In this document: positions 25,119 through 34,255 of the stretch, piece by piece | How the letters are laid out: each line of letters begins with the position of its first letter | How positions within the stretch are numbered: the first letter of the stretch is position 1 | Assembly: GCF_001969365.1 (NCBI RefSeq) | Contig: NZ_CP019312.1 | Coordinates: forward strand, 2,914,001-2,978,000 | Direction of reading: 5' to 3' | Origin: Tateyamaria omphalii | Lineage (GTDB): Bacteria > Pseudomonadota > Alphaproteobacteria > Rhodobacterales > Rhodobacteraceae | Length of the DNA: 64,000 bases | Notes under the pieces: model-generated | What the model saw: only the letters and a program-made list of their open reading frames with translations | The model's database searches: none | Told to the model about the DNA's origin: nothing | Program-made: the position numbers and the translations under genes

Positions 25119-25873
25119 CCACACTCCCAACGTCAACCGACCGCAAACTCGGCCTCGTCATCGACCTGGACACATGCGTCGGCTGCCACGCCTGCGTGAT
25201 CTCATGCAAAGGCTGGAATACCGAAAACTACGGCGCACCGCTCGCTGACACGGATGCGTATGGGTCCGACCCATCCGGCACCTTTCTCAACCGCGTGCAC
25301 AGCTACGAAGTGCAGCCCGCGCAAGGCGAAGCCCAACTCATCCACTTCCCCAAATCCTGCCTGCATTGCGAGGACGCGCCGTGCGTCACGGTCTGCCCCA
25401 CGGGCGCCAGCTACAAGCGGGTCGAGGACGGGATTGTACTGGTCAACGAATCCGACTGCATCGGCTGCGGTCTCTGCGCCTGGGCCTGCCCCTACGGCGC
25501 CCGCGAAATGGACGCCGTCGAGAAGGTGATGAAGAAATGCACCCTCTGCGTTGACCGCATCTACAATGAAAACCTGCCCGAAGAAGACCGCGAACCGGCT
25601 TGCGTGCGCACCTGCCCCGCAGGCGCCCGGCACTTCGGTGACTTCGCAGATCCAGACAGCAACGTATCAAAACTGACCGCAGAACGCGGCGGCATGGACC
25701 TGATGCCCGAACAAGGCACCAAACCCGTCAACAAATATCTGCCGCCCCGCCCCAAGGACACGCTGTCCGAAGGCGCTGGCGACATCGACATCCTCGCCCC
25801 CTACCTCGAACCCGTCGCACAGGAAGCCAAGGGCTTCCTCGGCTGGCTCGACAAGACGTTGGAGAAACTCTGA
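25115..25873 (+). CDS. soeB: Sulfite dehydrogenase iron-sulfur subunit SoeB
   Basis: 252 residues with four ferredoxin-like cysteine clusters: CVGCHACVISCK, CLHCEDAPCVTVCP, CIGCGLCAWACP, and CTLCVDR with CVRTCP. These bind four [4Fe-4S] centres in DmsB/PsrB/SoeB proteins. It relays electrons from the molybdopterin in SoeA to the quinone site in SoeC. It lies between a small membrane ORF and soeC, overlapping soeC by one base (TGATG). Confidence 0.93.
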   Translation: MTTLPTSTDRKLGLVIDLDTCVGCHACVISCKGWNTENYGAPLADTDAYGSDPSGTFLNRVHSYEVQPAQGEAQLIHFPKSCLHCEDAPCVTVCPTGASYKRVEDGIVLVNESDCIGCGLCAWACPYGAREMDAVEKVMKKCTLCVDRIYNENLPEEDREPACVRTCPAGARHFGDFADPDSNVSKLTAERGGMDLMPEQGTKPVNKYLPPRPKDTLSEGAGDIDILAPYLEPVAQEAKGFLGWLDKTLEKL

Positions 25874-26745
25874 TGCATCCAGCCCCCTCCGTCATCTTCT
25901 TCACGGTCTTTTCGGGTATCGGCTTCGGCCTCCTGACCTTCCTCGGCCTCGGCTACCCTGCCGTGACAGGCTGGTCCGCCTTCGCCTTCTTCGCCATCGC
26001 ATACCTCTGCGCCGTGGGCGGGCTGGTCTCGTCCACCTTCCACCTCGGCCACCCTGAACGGGCGCTCAAGGCGTTCACACAATGGCGCTCATCCTGGCTC
26101 AGCCGCGAAGGGTGGTGCGCGGTCATTGCCCTGATCGCCATGGGGCTCTACGGCGCAGGCCTCGTCTTCTTCGACCAACGCTGGGGGCTTTTGGGCCTGA
26201 TCGGCGCCATCTTCTCGCTGCTGACCGTGTTCACCACGTCGATGATCTACACCCAGCTCAAGACGATCCCCCGCTGGAACTCCCCGCTGACCCCCGCCAT
26301 GTTCCTCAGCTTTTCGCTGGCGGGTGGCGCGCTGCTGGCGGGTCAGGTCACATGGGCCATGGCACTGATCGCCATCGCGGGCGTCATCCAGGTCGTGCTA
26401 TGGATGCAGGGCGACGGCGCACTCAAGGGCTCCGGCACCACACTGGCGACCGCCACCGGCCTCGGCACAAACGGCAGCGTCCGGGCCTTTGAGCCGCCGC
26501 ATACCGGCACCAACTACCTGCTCAAGGAATTCGCTTTCATCGTAGGGCGCAAGCACAGCATCAAGCTGCGGGTCATCTCATTCGTGCTTATGGTGCTGCT
26601 GCCGGTGCTGCTGCTCGCCATGCCCTTCTCGCACGGGATCGCAATCCTGGCCGTGCTCAGCCACGTGACCGGCGCGCTCGCCTCACGCTGGCTTTTCTTT
26701 GCAGAGGCAGAGCACGTGGTCGGCCTCTACTACGGCAAGCGGTAA
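25873..26745 (+). CDS. soeC: Sulfite dehydrogenase membrane anchor SoeC (DmsC-like)
   Basis: 290 residues with about eight membrane helices. DmsC-family features are FSGIGFGLLTFLGLG at the first helix, VSSTFHLGHPERALKAFTQWRSSWLSREG (the conserved His-rich loop and WRxSWLSRE block), and GNLL-like packing further on. It anchors SoeAB and passes electrons to the quinone pool, so sulfite oxidation can feed respiration. It is the last gene before a strong bidirectional terminator. Confidence 0.92.
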   Translation: MHPAPSVIFFTVFSGIGFGLLTFLGLGYPAVTGWSAFAFFAIAYLCAVGGLVSSTFHLGHPERALKAFTQWRSSWLSREGWCAVIALIAMGLYGAGLVFFDQRWGLLGLIGAIFSLLTVFTTSMIYTQLKTIPRWNSPLTPAMFLSFSLAGGALLAGQVTWAMALIAIAGVIQVVLWMQGDGALKGSGTTLATATGLGTNGSVRAFEPPHTGTNYLLKEFAFIVGRKHSIKLRVISFVLMVLLPVLLLAMPFSHGIAILAVLSHVTGALASRWLFFAEAEHVVGLYYGKR

Positions 26746-26753
26746 GCGACCGC

Positions 26754-26815
26754 GGGCAGATTGCCCACCCTCCGGTCGCACGGCATGTAGGGTGGGCAAT
26801 CTGCCCACCTTTTTT
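26754..26815 (+). terminator. Bidirectional terminator between soeC and dapA
   Basis: GGGCAGATTGCCCACCCT (26754-26771) and its perfect reverse complement (26789-26806) form an 18-bp stem. The second copy also folds by itself as GGTGGGCA-ATC-TGCCCACC and is followed by six T. The T-run contains the dapA stop codon on the other strand. It ends the soe transcript and probably also dapA. Confidence 0.85.
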
Positions 26816-27686
26816 ACGTCAATCCCGCATGCGCCAGTGCCGCATCAACCTTGGCCTTGGTCTCGTCCGCCAACCCGGTCAGCGGCAGCCGCACCTCGTC
26901 CGAACATAGGTCCAAACGGGACATTGCGTATTTGGCACCAACCAGTCCCGGCTCGGTAAAGATCGCCTTGTGCAACGGCATCACCTTGTCCTGAATCTCC
27001 AGCGCCTTGGCATAATCCCCGGCCAGACACGCCTCCTGCATCTGGCTCAACAGTTTGGGCACCACGTTCGCAGTGACAGAAATACAGCCCACACCGCCCT
27101 GCGCATTGAACCCGTGCGCTGTCGCATCCTCACCTGACAATTGGATAAAATCCGGCCCGCACGCCATGCGCTGATCGCAAACCCGTGCCAGATCACCGGT
27201 CGCATCCTTGACACCCACAATACGTGGCAGTTTGGCCAACTCACCCATCGTCTCCGGCGTCATGTCGATGACGGACCGACCGGGGATGTTGTAGATGATG
27301 ATCGGAATATCAGCGCAATCATGCAGCGCCGTGAAATGCGCGATCAGACCGCGCTGGGTCGGCTTATTGTAATACGGCGTCACGACCAACGCCGCATCGG
27401 CACCCACCTTGGCTGCGCATTCGACGAACCGGATCGCCTCGACCGTGTTGTTCGACCCCGCCCCAGCAATGACCGGAATACGCCCGGCGGCGGCCTTGAC
27501 CACTGTCTCGATGACCGTCTCGTGTTCTTCATGGGTCAGCGTCGGGCTTTCGCCGGTTGTCCCTACAGGCACCAGCCCATGCGATCCTTCGCCCACATGC
27601 CATTCGACAAGTTTCTTGAGCGTTTCCAGATCCAAAGCGCCGTTACGAAACGGGGTGACGAGGGCAGGCATGGAACCTTTGAACAT
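26814..27686 (-). CDS. dapA: 4-hydroxy-tetrahydrodipicolinate synthase
   Basis: 290 residues, normal length. It condenses pyruvate with aspartate semialdehyde in the lysine and meso-diaminopimelate pathway. Family sites are [14 protein letters not shown], the [13 protein letters not shown] strand with the catalytic Tyr, [11 protein letters not shown], and the Schiff-base Lys in [11 protein letters not shown]. It is divergent from the lytic transglycosylase gene, so two peptidoglycan-linked genes share the intervening 138 bases. Its stop lies inside the T-run of the soe terminator. Confidence 0.96.
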   Translation of the reverse strand: MFKGSMPALVTPFRNGALDLETLKKLVEWHVGEGSHGLVPVGTTGESPTLTHEEHETVIETVVKAAAGRIPVIAGAGSNNTVEAIRFVECAAKVGADAALVVTPYYNKPTQRGLIAHFTALHDCADIPIIIYNIPGRSVIDMTPETMGELAKLPRIVGVKDATGDLARVCDQRMACGPDFIQLSGEDATAHGFNAQGGVGCISVTANVVPKLLSQMQEACLAGDYAKALEIQDKVMPLHKAIFTEPGLVGAKYAMSRLDLCSDEVRLPLTGLADETKAKVDAALAHAGLT

Positions 27687-27824
27687 CTCGAAGCTCCTTT
27701 TTGACGTGTGGCAGGCAGGGGGCCTGGTGTGAATTTGCTATATGCCCGGAAACGTGAGTTGAACTGTCACCATCCGCACATATTCTCAAAGGCTCTAGCC
27801 ACGCGACGCAGGGAATTGCAAGAG

Positions 27825-29786
27825 ATGAGCCGGATTGCCCTCGCCTTCGCCCTGCTTTTTGCATCCGTTGTGGCCGCGCCGGCCGAAAGGCCCCGCCCCC
27901 TGGGCTGGGCGATGGAGGCGCTGCGCGGCGGCAGCTGGGACACCGCCGCAGCCCTTGCCGCCCGCGACGGCGAAGTGGCCGCCGACATCATCGAATGGCA
28001 CCGCCTGCGCGCCGGTCGCGGCACGTACCAAGACGTCGTGAATTTCCTCGACCGCCGCCCCGACTGGCCCGGCGAAGCGCTGTTGCGCGCCCGCTCGGAA
28101 GAGGCAGTGGCAGAGGCCTCCGACACCGCCATCTTGGCCTTCTTCGAAGAAATGGCCGCCCAAACACCAGAAGGAATTCTCGCCCACGCCGCCGCCCTCG
28201 CCCGCGCCGGTCGGGACGGAGAGGCCGAGGCAAACCTCGTCCTCGCCTGGCGCACTCTGCCGATGGCGGGCACGACCCATGCGCGGTACATCAACGCGCA
28301 TAGCGGTCTATTGAGACCCCACCACGCCGCCCGCCTCGACGCGCTTTTGTGGTCAGACGACCTGACCAGTGCTCGCCGCATGTTCGACCTGGTGGACAAG
28401 GGGCAACTCGCGCTTGCGCAGGCCCGCATCGGGCTTGGGGCGCTTGCAAACAACGTCGATGCCCTGATCGACGCCGTGCCCGAGGCGCAGCAGAACGACC
28501 CCGGCCTCGCCCACGCTCGTTTTGAATGGCGCGTCCGCAAGGGCCGCTGGGACGACGCCAGGGCGCTGCTCATGGACCAATCCCGCTCCGCCGACGCCCT
28601 CGGCCAGCCAGAGGAATGGTCCAACCGCCGCCGCGCCCTCGCCCGCGATGAAATGCGCGACGGCGACGCGGCCCTCGCCTACCAACTCGCCGCCCGCCAC
28701 TTCCTGACCGAAGGGTCGGCCTATGCCGATCTCGAATGGCTGGCAGGCTATATCGCCCTGCGCAAGCTGCAGGACCCCGAGGTGGCACTCGGCCACTTCC
28801 AGAACCACCGCAACGCCACCCGCTCCCCCATCTCGCGCGGGCGCGCAGGCTATTGGATCGGACGCGCCCACGAGGCCATGGGCAACGACGAAGAGGCGCG
28901 CGCCGCCTATGCCGAAGGCGCAGAGTACCAAACCTCCTTCTACGGCCTGCTGGCCGCCGAACGGGCCGGGCTCCCAACCGACCCCCTCCTCGACGGCTCC
29001 GAAACCTTCCCAAACTCTCAGGAAAACCCCCTGACCGACAACGACCTCTTTGAGGCGGGCCTGCTCCTGCAAGCCTCCGGCGAGTTGACCCTCGCCGAAC
29101 GCTTCTGGACCCACCTCGCGGAAACCCTCGACCGCGACGCCGCAGGGCGCTTGGGCCAGGTCGCCATCGCCGCAGGCCAACCGCACCTTGCCGTCATGAT
29201 CGGCAAGCGTGTCGCGCGGCGCGGCATCACGCTGCATGCGCCCTACTACCCCCTGCACCCGTTGGCGGACGCGGACCTGCCCATGGCCCCCGAAATGTCC
29301 CTCGCCATCGCCCGGCGCGAAAGCGAATTCGACCCGGTCGTCCAATCCGGCGTCGGCGCGCGCGGGCTGATGCAGATCATGCCCGGCACAGGTCGCGACG
29401 TCGCCGCCGACCTTGGCGTTTCCGCAGACCACACAACCGCGCGGCTGATCACCGACCCCGTCTACAACGCGCGCCTCGGCGCCACCTACCTCAGCCAACT
29501 CGCGGCCCGCTTCGACGGCAACGTGATCCTTATGTCCGCAGGCTACAACGCCGGCCCCTCCCGCCCCGACCAATGGATGCTGCGCTACGGCGACCCGCGC
29601 CGGGGAACCGAAGACTTCGACGTCATCGACTGGATCGAACACATCCCCTTCCGCGAAACCCGCAACTACGTCATGCGCGTCACCGAAAGCCTGCCCATCT
29701 ACCGCGCACGGCTGGGCAACGACCCGCTGCCGATCCCCTTCTCCGAAGAGCTCACCGGCTCAACCCTGCTGTCGTTCGCGCCATAA
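27825..29786 (+). CDS. slt: Soluble lytic murein transglycosylase (Slt70-like)
   Basis: 653 residues from the ATG at 27825, which gives a signal peptide (MSRIALAFALLFASVVAAPA); the open frame upstream has none. Residues about 30-450 form a helical superhelix of the Slt70 U domain. The C-terminal SLT domain has the catalytic Glu in LAIARRESEFDPVVQS, GLMQIMPGT and YNAGP. It cleaves peptidoglycan glycan strands in the periplasm to 1,6-anhydro products. Its last 27 bases overlap the 3' end of the convergent EamA transporter gene. Confidence 0.95.
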   Translation: MSRIALAFALLFASVVAAPAERPRPLGWAMEALRGGSWDTAAALAARDGEVAADIIEWHRLRAGRGTYQDVVNFLDRRPDWPGEALLRARSEEAVAEASDTAILAFFEEMAAQTPEGILAHAAALARAGRDGEAEANLVLAWRTLPMAGTTHARYINAHSGLLRPHHAARLDALLWSDDLTSARRMFDLVDKGQLALAQARIGLGALANNVDALIDAVPEAQQNDPGLAHARFEWRVRKGRWDDARALLMDQSRSADALGQPEEWSNRRRALARDEMRDGDAALAYQLAARHFLTEGSAYADLEWLAGYIALRKLQDPEVALGHFQNHRNATRSPISRGRAGYWIGRAHEAMGNDEEARAAYAEGAEYQTSFYGLLAAERAGLPTDPLLDGSETFPNSQENPLTDNDLFEAGLLLQASGELTLAERFWTHLAETLDRDAAGRLGQVAIAAGQPHLAVMIGKRVARRGITLHAPYYPLHPLADADLPMAPEMSLAIARRESEFDPVVQSGVGARGLMQIMPGTGRDVAADLGVSADHTTARLITDPVYNARLGATYLSQLAARFDGNVILMSAGYNAGPSRPDQWMLRYGDPRRGTEDFDVIDWIEHIPFRETRNYVMRVTESLPIYRARLGNDPLPIPFSEELTGSTLLSFAP

Positions 29787-30629
29787 GGTAAACAGCCCCG
29801 CCGCCACGATAATGGCCGCACCGAAGATCACGTTCACCTCCATCACCTCACCAAACACGGTGATGCCCACCAGCGCGGCAAAGACCATCTGGAAATACGC
29901 AAAGGGCTGCACCGCGCTCGCCTCCGCCACTTCATAGGTGCGGATCAGCAGCCAATGACCCAAGGCACCGGTCAGGCACAACGCGCCCATCCAGCCCCAA
30001 TCGACCGCATTCATCGGCTCCCAAAACCACACCCCGACAAATGTCATGGCCACAGCGCCGCTGGTTCCGGTCCAAAAGAAACTCGTCGCCGTGCTGTCGT
30101 CCCGCGCCACATACCGCGTCAGCAGCCCATAAACGGCAAACATGATGGCCGACGCCAACGGGATCACCGCCGCCGGGTCAAACACGCCCAATCCGGGTTT
30201 CAGAATGAACAGCACGCCGACAAAACCGACCCCAATCGCGACCCACCGTCGCCAGCCCACATGCTCGCCCAAAATCGGCCCAGACAGGGCCGCGACGAGC
30301 AGCGGATAGGCGGCAAACACCGCGTGGCTTTCCACCAACCCCAGGATGGTAAAGGCCGTCACCATCACGCAAATCTCAGCCGCTAGCAGCAGCCCACGCA
30401 GCCCCTGCACCACCGGCTGCCGCGTCTGCGCCGCCGCCCGCACCCCCCCTGCCTTGCGCGCGGCCACGCTGATGACAAAGGCCGCAAAGAACCAATACCG
30501 GATCATCACGACCATGAAGACATTGTATTCGGCGGCCAGATGGCGCGAGATTCCGTCCTGGCTTGCGAACACCACCGACACCGCGATCATCAGCGCAATG
30601 CCCAGCCGCGTGTTATTGCCCCGGCTCAA
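29760..30629 (-). CDS. EamA/DMT-family transporter
   Basis: About 289 residues with ten predicted helices in two EamA repeats (LVESHAVFAAYPLLVAALSGPILGEHVGWRRWVAIGVGFVGVL ends the first; FQMVFAALVGITVFGEVM the second). The start is uncertain. The frame is open far upstream, over mnmD. A TTG that overlaps the mnmD stop codon (TTGA) gives a sensible N-terminus SRGNNTRLGIALMIAVSVVFASQDG and would couple the two genes. The family exports or imports drugs and metabolites; the substrate is unknown. The last 27 bases overlap slt on the other strand. Confidence 0.8.
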   Translation of the reverse strand: MSRGNNTRLGIALMIAVSVVFASQDGISRHLAAEYNVFMVVMIRYWFFAAFVISVAARKAGGVRAAAQTRQPVVQGLRGLLLAAEICVMVTAFTILGLVESHAVFAAYPLLVAALSGPILGEHVGWRRWVAIGVGFVGVLFILKPGLGVFDPAAVIPLASAIMFAVYGLLTRYVARDDSTATSFFWTGTSGAVAMTFVGVWFWEPMNAVDWGWMGALCLTGALGHWLLIRTYEVAEASAVQPFAYFQMVFAALVGITVFGEVMEVNVIFGAAIIVAAGLFTLWRERQQG

Positions 30630-31291
30630 CCCAACACGCCCCGCGTCATATGCCGCTTGCGACCAAAGCCCGGCACGCGGGTGACGGTGAACCCCGCCTC
30701 CTCCAACCCGCGCCGGACAAAGCCTGCCGCCGTATATGTGGCCACTGTCCCCGCGGGGACAGTACGCGCGGCCACCTCCGCCATCAGGTCCGCCCCCCAC
30801 AATTCCGGGTTCTTCGCAGGTGAAAACCCGTCCAGAAACCACGCATCGGCGCGGCCCTGCCAGGCGGCCAAGGTCTCGCGCGCATCGCCCTCGACCACGG
30901 TCAGCGTCGCATCGTCAAACTCAGCCGACCCGCCACCAGCCGCAACCAACTGCGCCGCCAACTCCGCCACCTCAGGAAACGCGCCCAACGCTGTCTCCAT
31001 GGCCTCAACATCCATCGGAAACGCCTCGAAACTGGTGAATCTGAACCGCCCCGGCGCCCCAGCATCCCGCCATGCCATCCAAGCGGTCAAAAAGTTCAGG
31101 CCCGTCCCAAACCCAAGCTCGGCAATATGAAACCCATCGACAAACCGCGCTGGGAGATCATTCCCGTCCAGAAACACATGCCGCGTCTCGGCCAATCCAT
31201 TATCCAGCGAAAAATACGGATCATCAAACCGCACCGACACCGGCACACGGCCCTCACGCCACTCAAGCTCTGCCCGCTGGTCCTGCATCAT
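30626..31291 (-). CDS. mnmD: tRNA 5-(methylaminomethyl)-2-thiouridine methyltransferase, stand-alone MnmD type
   Basis: 221 residues from MMQDQRAELEWREG; the frame is open upstream, where it covers the divergent FAD gene, and GGGGCGG precedes this ATG pair. It is a SAM methyltransferase of the MnmC2/MnmD type: GFHIAELGFGTGLNFL is motif I, and WFLDGFSPAKNPELW is the family signature. It completes the mnm5s2U modification at the tRNA wobble base. In E. coli it is fused to an FAD oxidase; here that partner is probably the divergent gene 48 bases away. Confidence 0.85.
   Translation of the reverse strand: MMQDQRAELEWREGRVPVSVRFDDPYFSLDNGLAETRHVFLDGNDLPARFVDGFHIAELGFGTGLNFLTAWMAWRDAGAPGRFRFTSFEAFPMDVEAMETALGAFPEVAELAAQLVAAGGGSAEFDDATLTVVEGDARETLAAWQGRADAWFLDGFSPAKNPELWGADLMAEVAARTVPAGTVATYTAAGFVRRGLEEAGFTVTRVPGFGRKRHMTRGVLG
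30745..30764. repeat. Palindrome ACTGTCCCCGCGGGGACAGT (copy 1)
   Basis: A 20-bp perfect palindrome inside mnmD, where the minus strand encodes VPAGT-like residues. The 16-bp core TGTCCCCGCGGGGACA recurs at 43583-43598 and 44790-44805. Confidence 0.7.
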
Positions 31292-31339
31292 CCGCCCCTG
31301 TAAAGGATACCGGCGCGACCTTGGCGAAAGGCAAAACGA

Positions 31340-32377
31340 ATGGCAACGGCAGACATAACCGTCCGCGGCGCAGGCATCTTTGGCCTGTCCATCGCTTGGG
31401 TCCTGACCCAGCGGGGCGCTAAGGTGCAGGTGGTCGATCCACACGGCCTCGCCGCGGGGGCATCGGGTGGCATCGTCGGCGCTCTCGCTCCGCATGTGCC
31501 GGAAAACTGGAACCCGAAAAAACAGTTCCAACTGGAAAGCCTTCTCATGGCCGACGCCTTCTGGGCCGAGGTCGAAGCCACAGGCGGCGCCTCAGCCGGC
31601 TACGCCCGCACAGGCCGCTGCCAACCCATCGCCGACGACGCAGCCCTCGCGCTCGCACGCCAAAGGTCAGAGACAGCCAAAACACTCTGGGGCGACGCCG
31701 CCAGCTGGACAGTCCGCCCCATTCAAGACCCCGCATGGGCCGCAAACAGCCCCACGGGGATGGAAATTTTTGACACACTCAGCGCCCGTGTTCACCCGCG
31801 CCAGGCCTGTGCGGCTCTCGCCGCAGCCCTCAACGCCAAGGGCGTCAGTATCCTAGACCGCGCTCCGGACACAGACATCACCATCCACGCCACAGGCGTC
31901 GCAGGACTTGACCAACTTAACGCCAACCACACCCGTATGGTCGGCGCAGGCATCAAGGGCCAAGCCGCCCTTCTGGACTTCGCGGCCCCCGATGCCCCCC
32001 AGCTTTTCGCCGACACGCTGCACATCATCCCACACGCCGACGGCACCACCGCGATCGGCTCCACGACGGAACGGGACTACGACGACCCAACCAGCACAGA
32101 CCACCAACTCGACGACATCTTGACCCGCGCCCACGCCGCCGTCCCCGCTCTGCAAGATGCCAAAGTCATCGGCACATGGGCGGGCCTCCGCCCCCGCTCC
32201 CGCAGCCGCGCCCCCATGCTCGGGCCATGGCCCGACCGCTCGGGTCACTTCATCGCAAATGGCGGGTTCAAGATCGGCTTCGGCATGGCGCCCAAGGTCG
32301 CCACCACCATGGCCGACCTCGTCCTCAACGGCGACGACACGATCCCCCAGGGGTTCGAGGTAAGCGCCTCGCTTTAG
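31340..32377 (+). CDS. FAD-dependent oxidoreductase (DAO family), candidate MnmC oxidase partner
   Basis: 345 residues. The Rossmann start VRGAGIFGLSIAWVLTQRGAKVQVVDPHGLAAGASGG binds FAD; the following block (GIVGALAPHVPENWNP) resembles the C-terminal domain of E. coli MnmC. The GQAALLDF...LHIIPHADGTTAIGSTTERDYDD stretch also matches that region. It would remove the carboxymethyl group from cmnm5s2U before MnmD methylates it. Its divergent position beside mnmD supports that. A D-amino-acid or glycine oxidase-like role is the alternative. Confidence 0.65.
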   Translation: MATADITVRGAGIFGLSIAWVLTQRGAKVQVVDPHGLAAGASGGIVGALAPHVPENWNPKKQFQLESLLMADAFWAEVEATGGASAGYARTGRCQPIADDAALALARQRSETAKTLWGDAASWTVRPIQDPAWAANSPTGMEIFDTLSARVHPRQACAALAAALNAKGVSILDRAPDTDITIHATGVAGLDQLNANHTRMVGAGIKGQAALLDFAAPDAPQLFADTLHIIPHADGTTAIGSTTERDYDDPTSTDHQLDDILTRAHAAVPALQDAKVIGTWAGLRPRSRSRAPMLGPWPDRSGHFIANGGFKIGFGMAPKVATTMADLVLNGDDTIPQGFEVSASL

Positions 32378-33171
32378 GCCTCCGCCTCCATACACATCCG
32401 CCCATCCGGCCCGCGAACCCAGAACGTCCGCCCCTTCCGGCAAAACGTCCCGACTTCGTCGTGCATGAGCGGCGATGTCGCCCGAAACCGAAAACGCTCC
32501 AAAGGCCCCAAAGCCGCCTCAGCCATCAGCATCAAGTGCTGCGCCAGAAGCGGCCCATGCACCACCAACCCGTCATAGCCCTCAACCTCGCGGGCATAAG
32601 GCTGGTCATAATGAATGCGGTGCCCATTGAACGTCAGCGCCGAATAACGAAAAAGCAGCGTCGCGTCGAACGCATGCTCCACAGCCTCCTCCTCATCCAC
32701 CGGCGCAACCGGCGGCACGGGCCGCGGTGCATCCAGATCAGGATCCTCGCGATAGACCAGATCCTGCCATTCGCTCACGCATGGGCGACCCGCCTGCCAC
32801 ACCTCATGGCGCAAGGTGACAAAGGCGAGCGGCCCCGTCCGCCCCTCCTTGCGCACGGCGTTCTCACACACCGTCACCCGTTCCGCCTCAGCCCCTAGCC
32901 GCAAAGGCGCATAAAATTCCAACCGCCCCCCGGCCCACATCCGGCGCGGCAGGCCCATGTCGGGGATCACGCCACCCACCTTCGGATGCCCATCGCGACC
33001 AAGCCCGCCCGGCGGCGCAGGCGACCAAAAATACAGCTGGTGAAAGAACGGCGGCAACGGATCACCCGCTTGCAACACCCCAGCACCCCCCAGCGCGACC
33101 TGCATCGCACAGGCACGCGCGGGGTCCATCACATCGCTTTGACGAAGCGTATCGCTCTTGGCACTCTGCAT
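32374..33171 (-). CDS. MaoC/HTD2-like hydratase (mesaconyl-C4-CoA hydratase type)
   Basis: 265 residues with two hotdog-like halves. The N-terminal part is FAS1-dehydratase-like (PLPPFFHQLYFWSPAPPGGLGRDGHPKVGG, PRRMWAGGRLEFYAPL). The C-terminal part carries the hydratase signature LFRYSALTFNGHRIHYDQPYA, with a His and Asp/Tyr as catalytic candidates. The layout fits mesaconyl-C4-CoA or methylfumaryl-CoA hydratases. The gene is alone, its 3' end overlapping the FAD gene, so the true acyl-CoA substrate is unknown. Confidence 0.75.
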   Translation of the reverse strand: MQSAKSDTLRQSDVMDPARACAMQVALGGAGVLQAGDPLPPFFHQLYFWSPAPPGGLGRDGHPKVGGVIPDMGLPRRMWAGGRLEFYAPLRLGAEAERVTVCENAVRKEGRTGPLAFVTLRHEVWQAGRPCVSEWQDLVYREDPDLDAPRPVPPVAPVDEEEAVEHAFDATLLFRYSALTFNGHRIHYDQPYAREVEGYDGLVVHGPLLAQHLMLMAEAALGPLERFRFRATSPLMHDEVGTFCRKGRTFWVRGPDGRMCMEAEA

Positions 33172-33200
33172 ACACGCACCCTGCGCGACGGAGCCGGAAA

Positions 33201-33605
33201 ATGGAACAGCCCACCCTCTACAGCCTCGACCATCTGGTGATCACAGCCGCCGACATGGACGCCACCATCGCGTTCTACACGCATGTCCTCGGCATGACGC
33301 ACCGCACGCTCGACGTCCCCGGCGAGCGCCCGCGCCACGCGCTGTTCTTCGGCGCGCACAAGATCAACCTGCACCAAAGGGGCGCTGAATTCGAACCCAA
33401 AGCGGCGCAAGCCAACGCAGGCACGGCAGACTTGTGCTTTCTCACCGAAATCCCGCTCGACATCTGGCAAGCACACCTCACAGCAACCGGCACGCAGATC
33501 GAACTCGGGCCCGTCCCGCGCACAGGGGCGCAATGGCCGATGCAATCGCTCTATGTCCGCGACCCCGACGGCAACCTGATCGAAATCGCGATCCGCGCCG
33601 ACTAA
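33201..33605 (+). CDS. VOC family protein
   Basis: 134 residues. The order LDHLVITAADMDATIAFYTHVLGMTHRT, then HALFFGAHKINLHQRG, then MQSLYVRDPDGNLIEIAIR covers both beta-alpha-beta-beta-beta modules of a typical VOC protein, with metal-ligand positions His (first strand), His (KINLHQ) and Glu (LIEIA). It is thus more likely than the protein at 93-494 to bind a metal. The substrate is unknown. It overlaps the FMN reductase gene by 4 bases at the 3' ends. Confidence 0.85.
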   Translation: MEQPTLYSLDHLVITAADMDATIAFYTHVLGMTHRTLDVPGERPRHALFFGAHKINLHQRGAEFEPKAAQANAGTADLCFLTEIPLDIWQAHLTATGTQIELGPVPRTGAQWPMQSLYVRDPDGNLIEIAIRAD

Positions 33606-34144
33606 CGCCCGATCTCCGCCCGCAGCGCCACCATCAAGGCTGTCAACTCGCGCACGTAAATCTCACCCGTCAGCCGTCCGTCCTCATCGAACTCCTTGCT
33701 GGACCCGGCGAGATGGATCTCGGGGCCCTGCAAAATACGCGGGCGAAAGGCGACCATGCAGGCGCGCAGGATCATCTGCGCGCGCTCACCACCAGCGCGC
33801 CCCGCGGCGGCGGACATCACGGCGACAGGCTTGTCGGTCCAGGGCCGCCCCTCGACGCGGCTCACCCAATCCAGCGCATTCTTCAACACACCGGGCGGCG
33901 CTTTGTTGTATTCGGGGGTCGAGATGATGACGGCGTCAGCCTCTGCAATCTGGCGCGCCAACACCTGCGCAGGCTCTGGCACGCCCTCGGCGGCCTCAAG
34001 ATCCCCGTCATAAAGAGGCATCCGCAGATCACCCTCGACAAAGGTACAGTCGCCAAACAGCCGGGCCGCCTCGCGCATCAGTTTGGTATTGGTGGCCTCC
34101 GCCCGCAAAGACCCCGAAATCCCCAGCAAAATTGGCGTCGTCAT
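33602..34144 (-). CDS. NADPH-dependent FMN reductase
   Basis: 180 residues with a flavodoxin-like fold: LLGISGSLRAEATNTKLMREA binds the FMN phosphate, and VIISTPEYNKAPPGVLKNALDWVSR is the signature loop of the ChrR/ArsH/azoreductase-type family. It should reduce FMN, quinones or electrophiles with NADPH. There is no operon context. A strong hairpin lies about 60 bases upstream, between it and the OmpA gene. Confidence 0.9.
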   Translation of the reverse strand: MTTPILLGISGSLRAEATNTKLMREAARLFGDCTFVEGDLRMPLYDGDLEAAEGVPEPAQVLARQIAEADAVIISTPEYNKAPPGVLKNALDWVSRVEGRPWTDKPVAVMSAAAGRAGGERAQMILRACMVAFRPRILQGPEIHLAGSSKEFDEDGRLTGEIYVRELTALMVALRAEIGR

Positions 34145-34200
34145 AATCCGTCCTTCATTCCCTATCCACGATCAGAATGGCGCGATCCCCCCACAAAGCA

Positions 34201-34229
34201 AGAGGCCCCGGCGATGAACCGGGGCCTCT
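34201..34229. terminator. Strong hairpin downstream of the OmpA lipoprotein gene
   Basis: An 11-bp perfect stem AGAGGCCCCGG/CCGGGGCCTCT with a 7-base loop, 27 bases beyond the minus-strand ompA-type stop codon. There is no T-run on either strand, so it may act by protecting the 3' end or in a Rho-linked manner. Confidence 0.55.
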
Positions 34230-34255
34230 GATACTGGTTTGAGCGGTTTTTCGGC

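Noticed and set aside
27795..28301. Open frame antisense to slt
   Set aside because: Lies within a conserved gene and has no supporting features.
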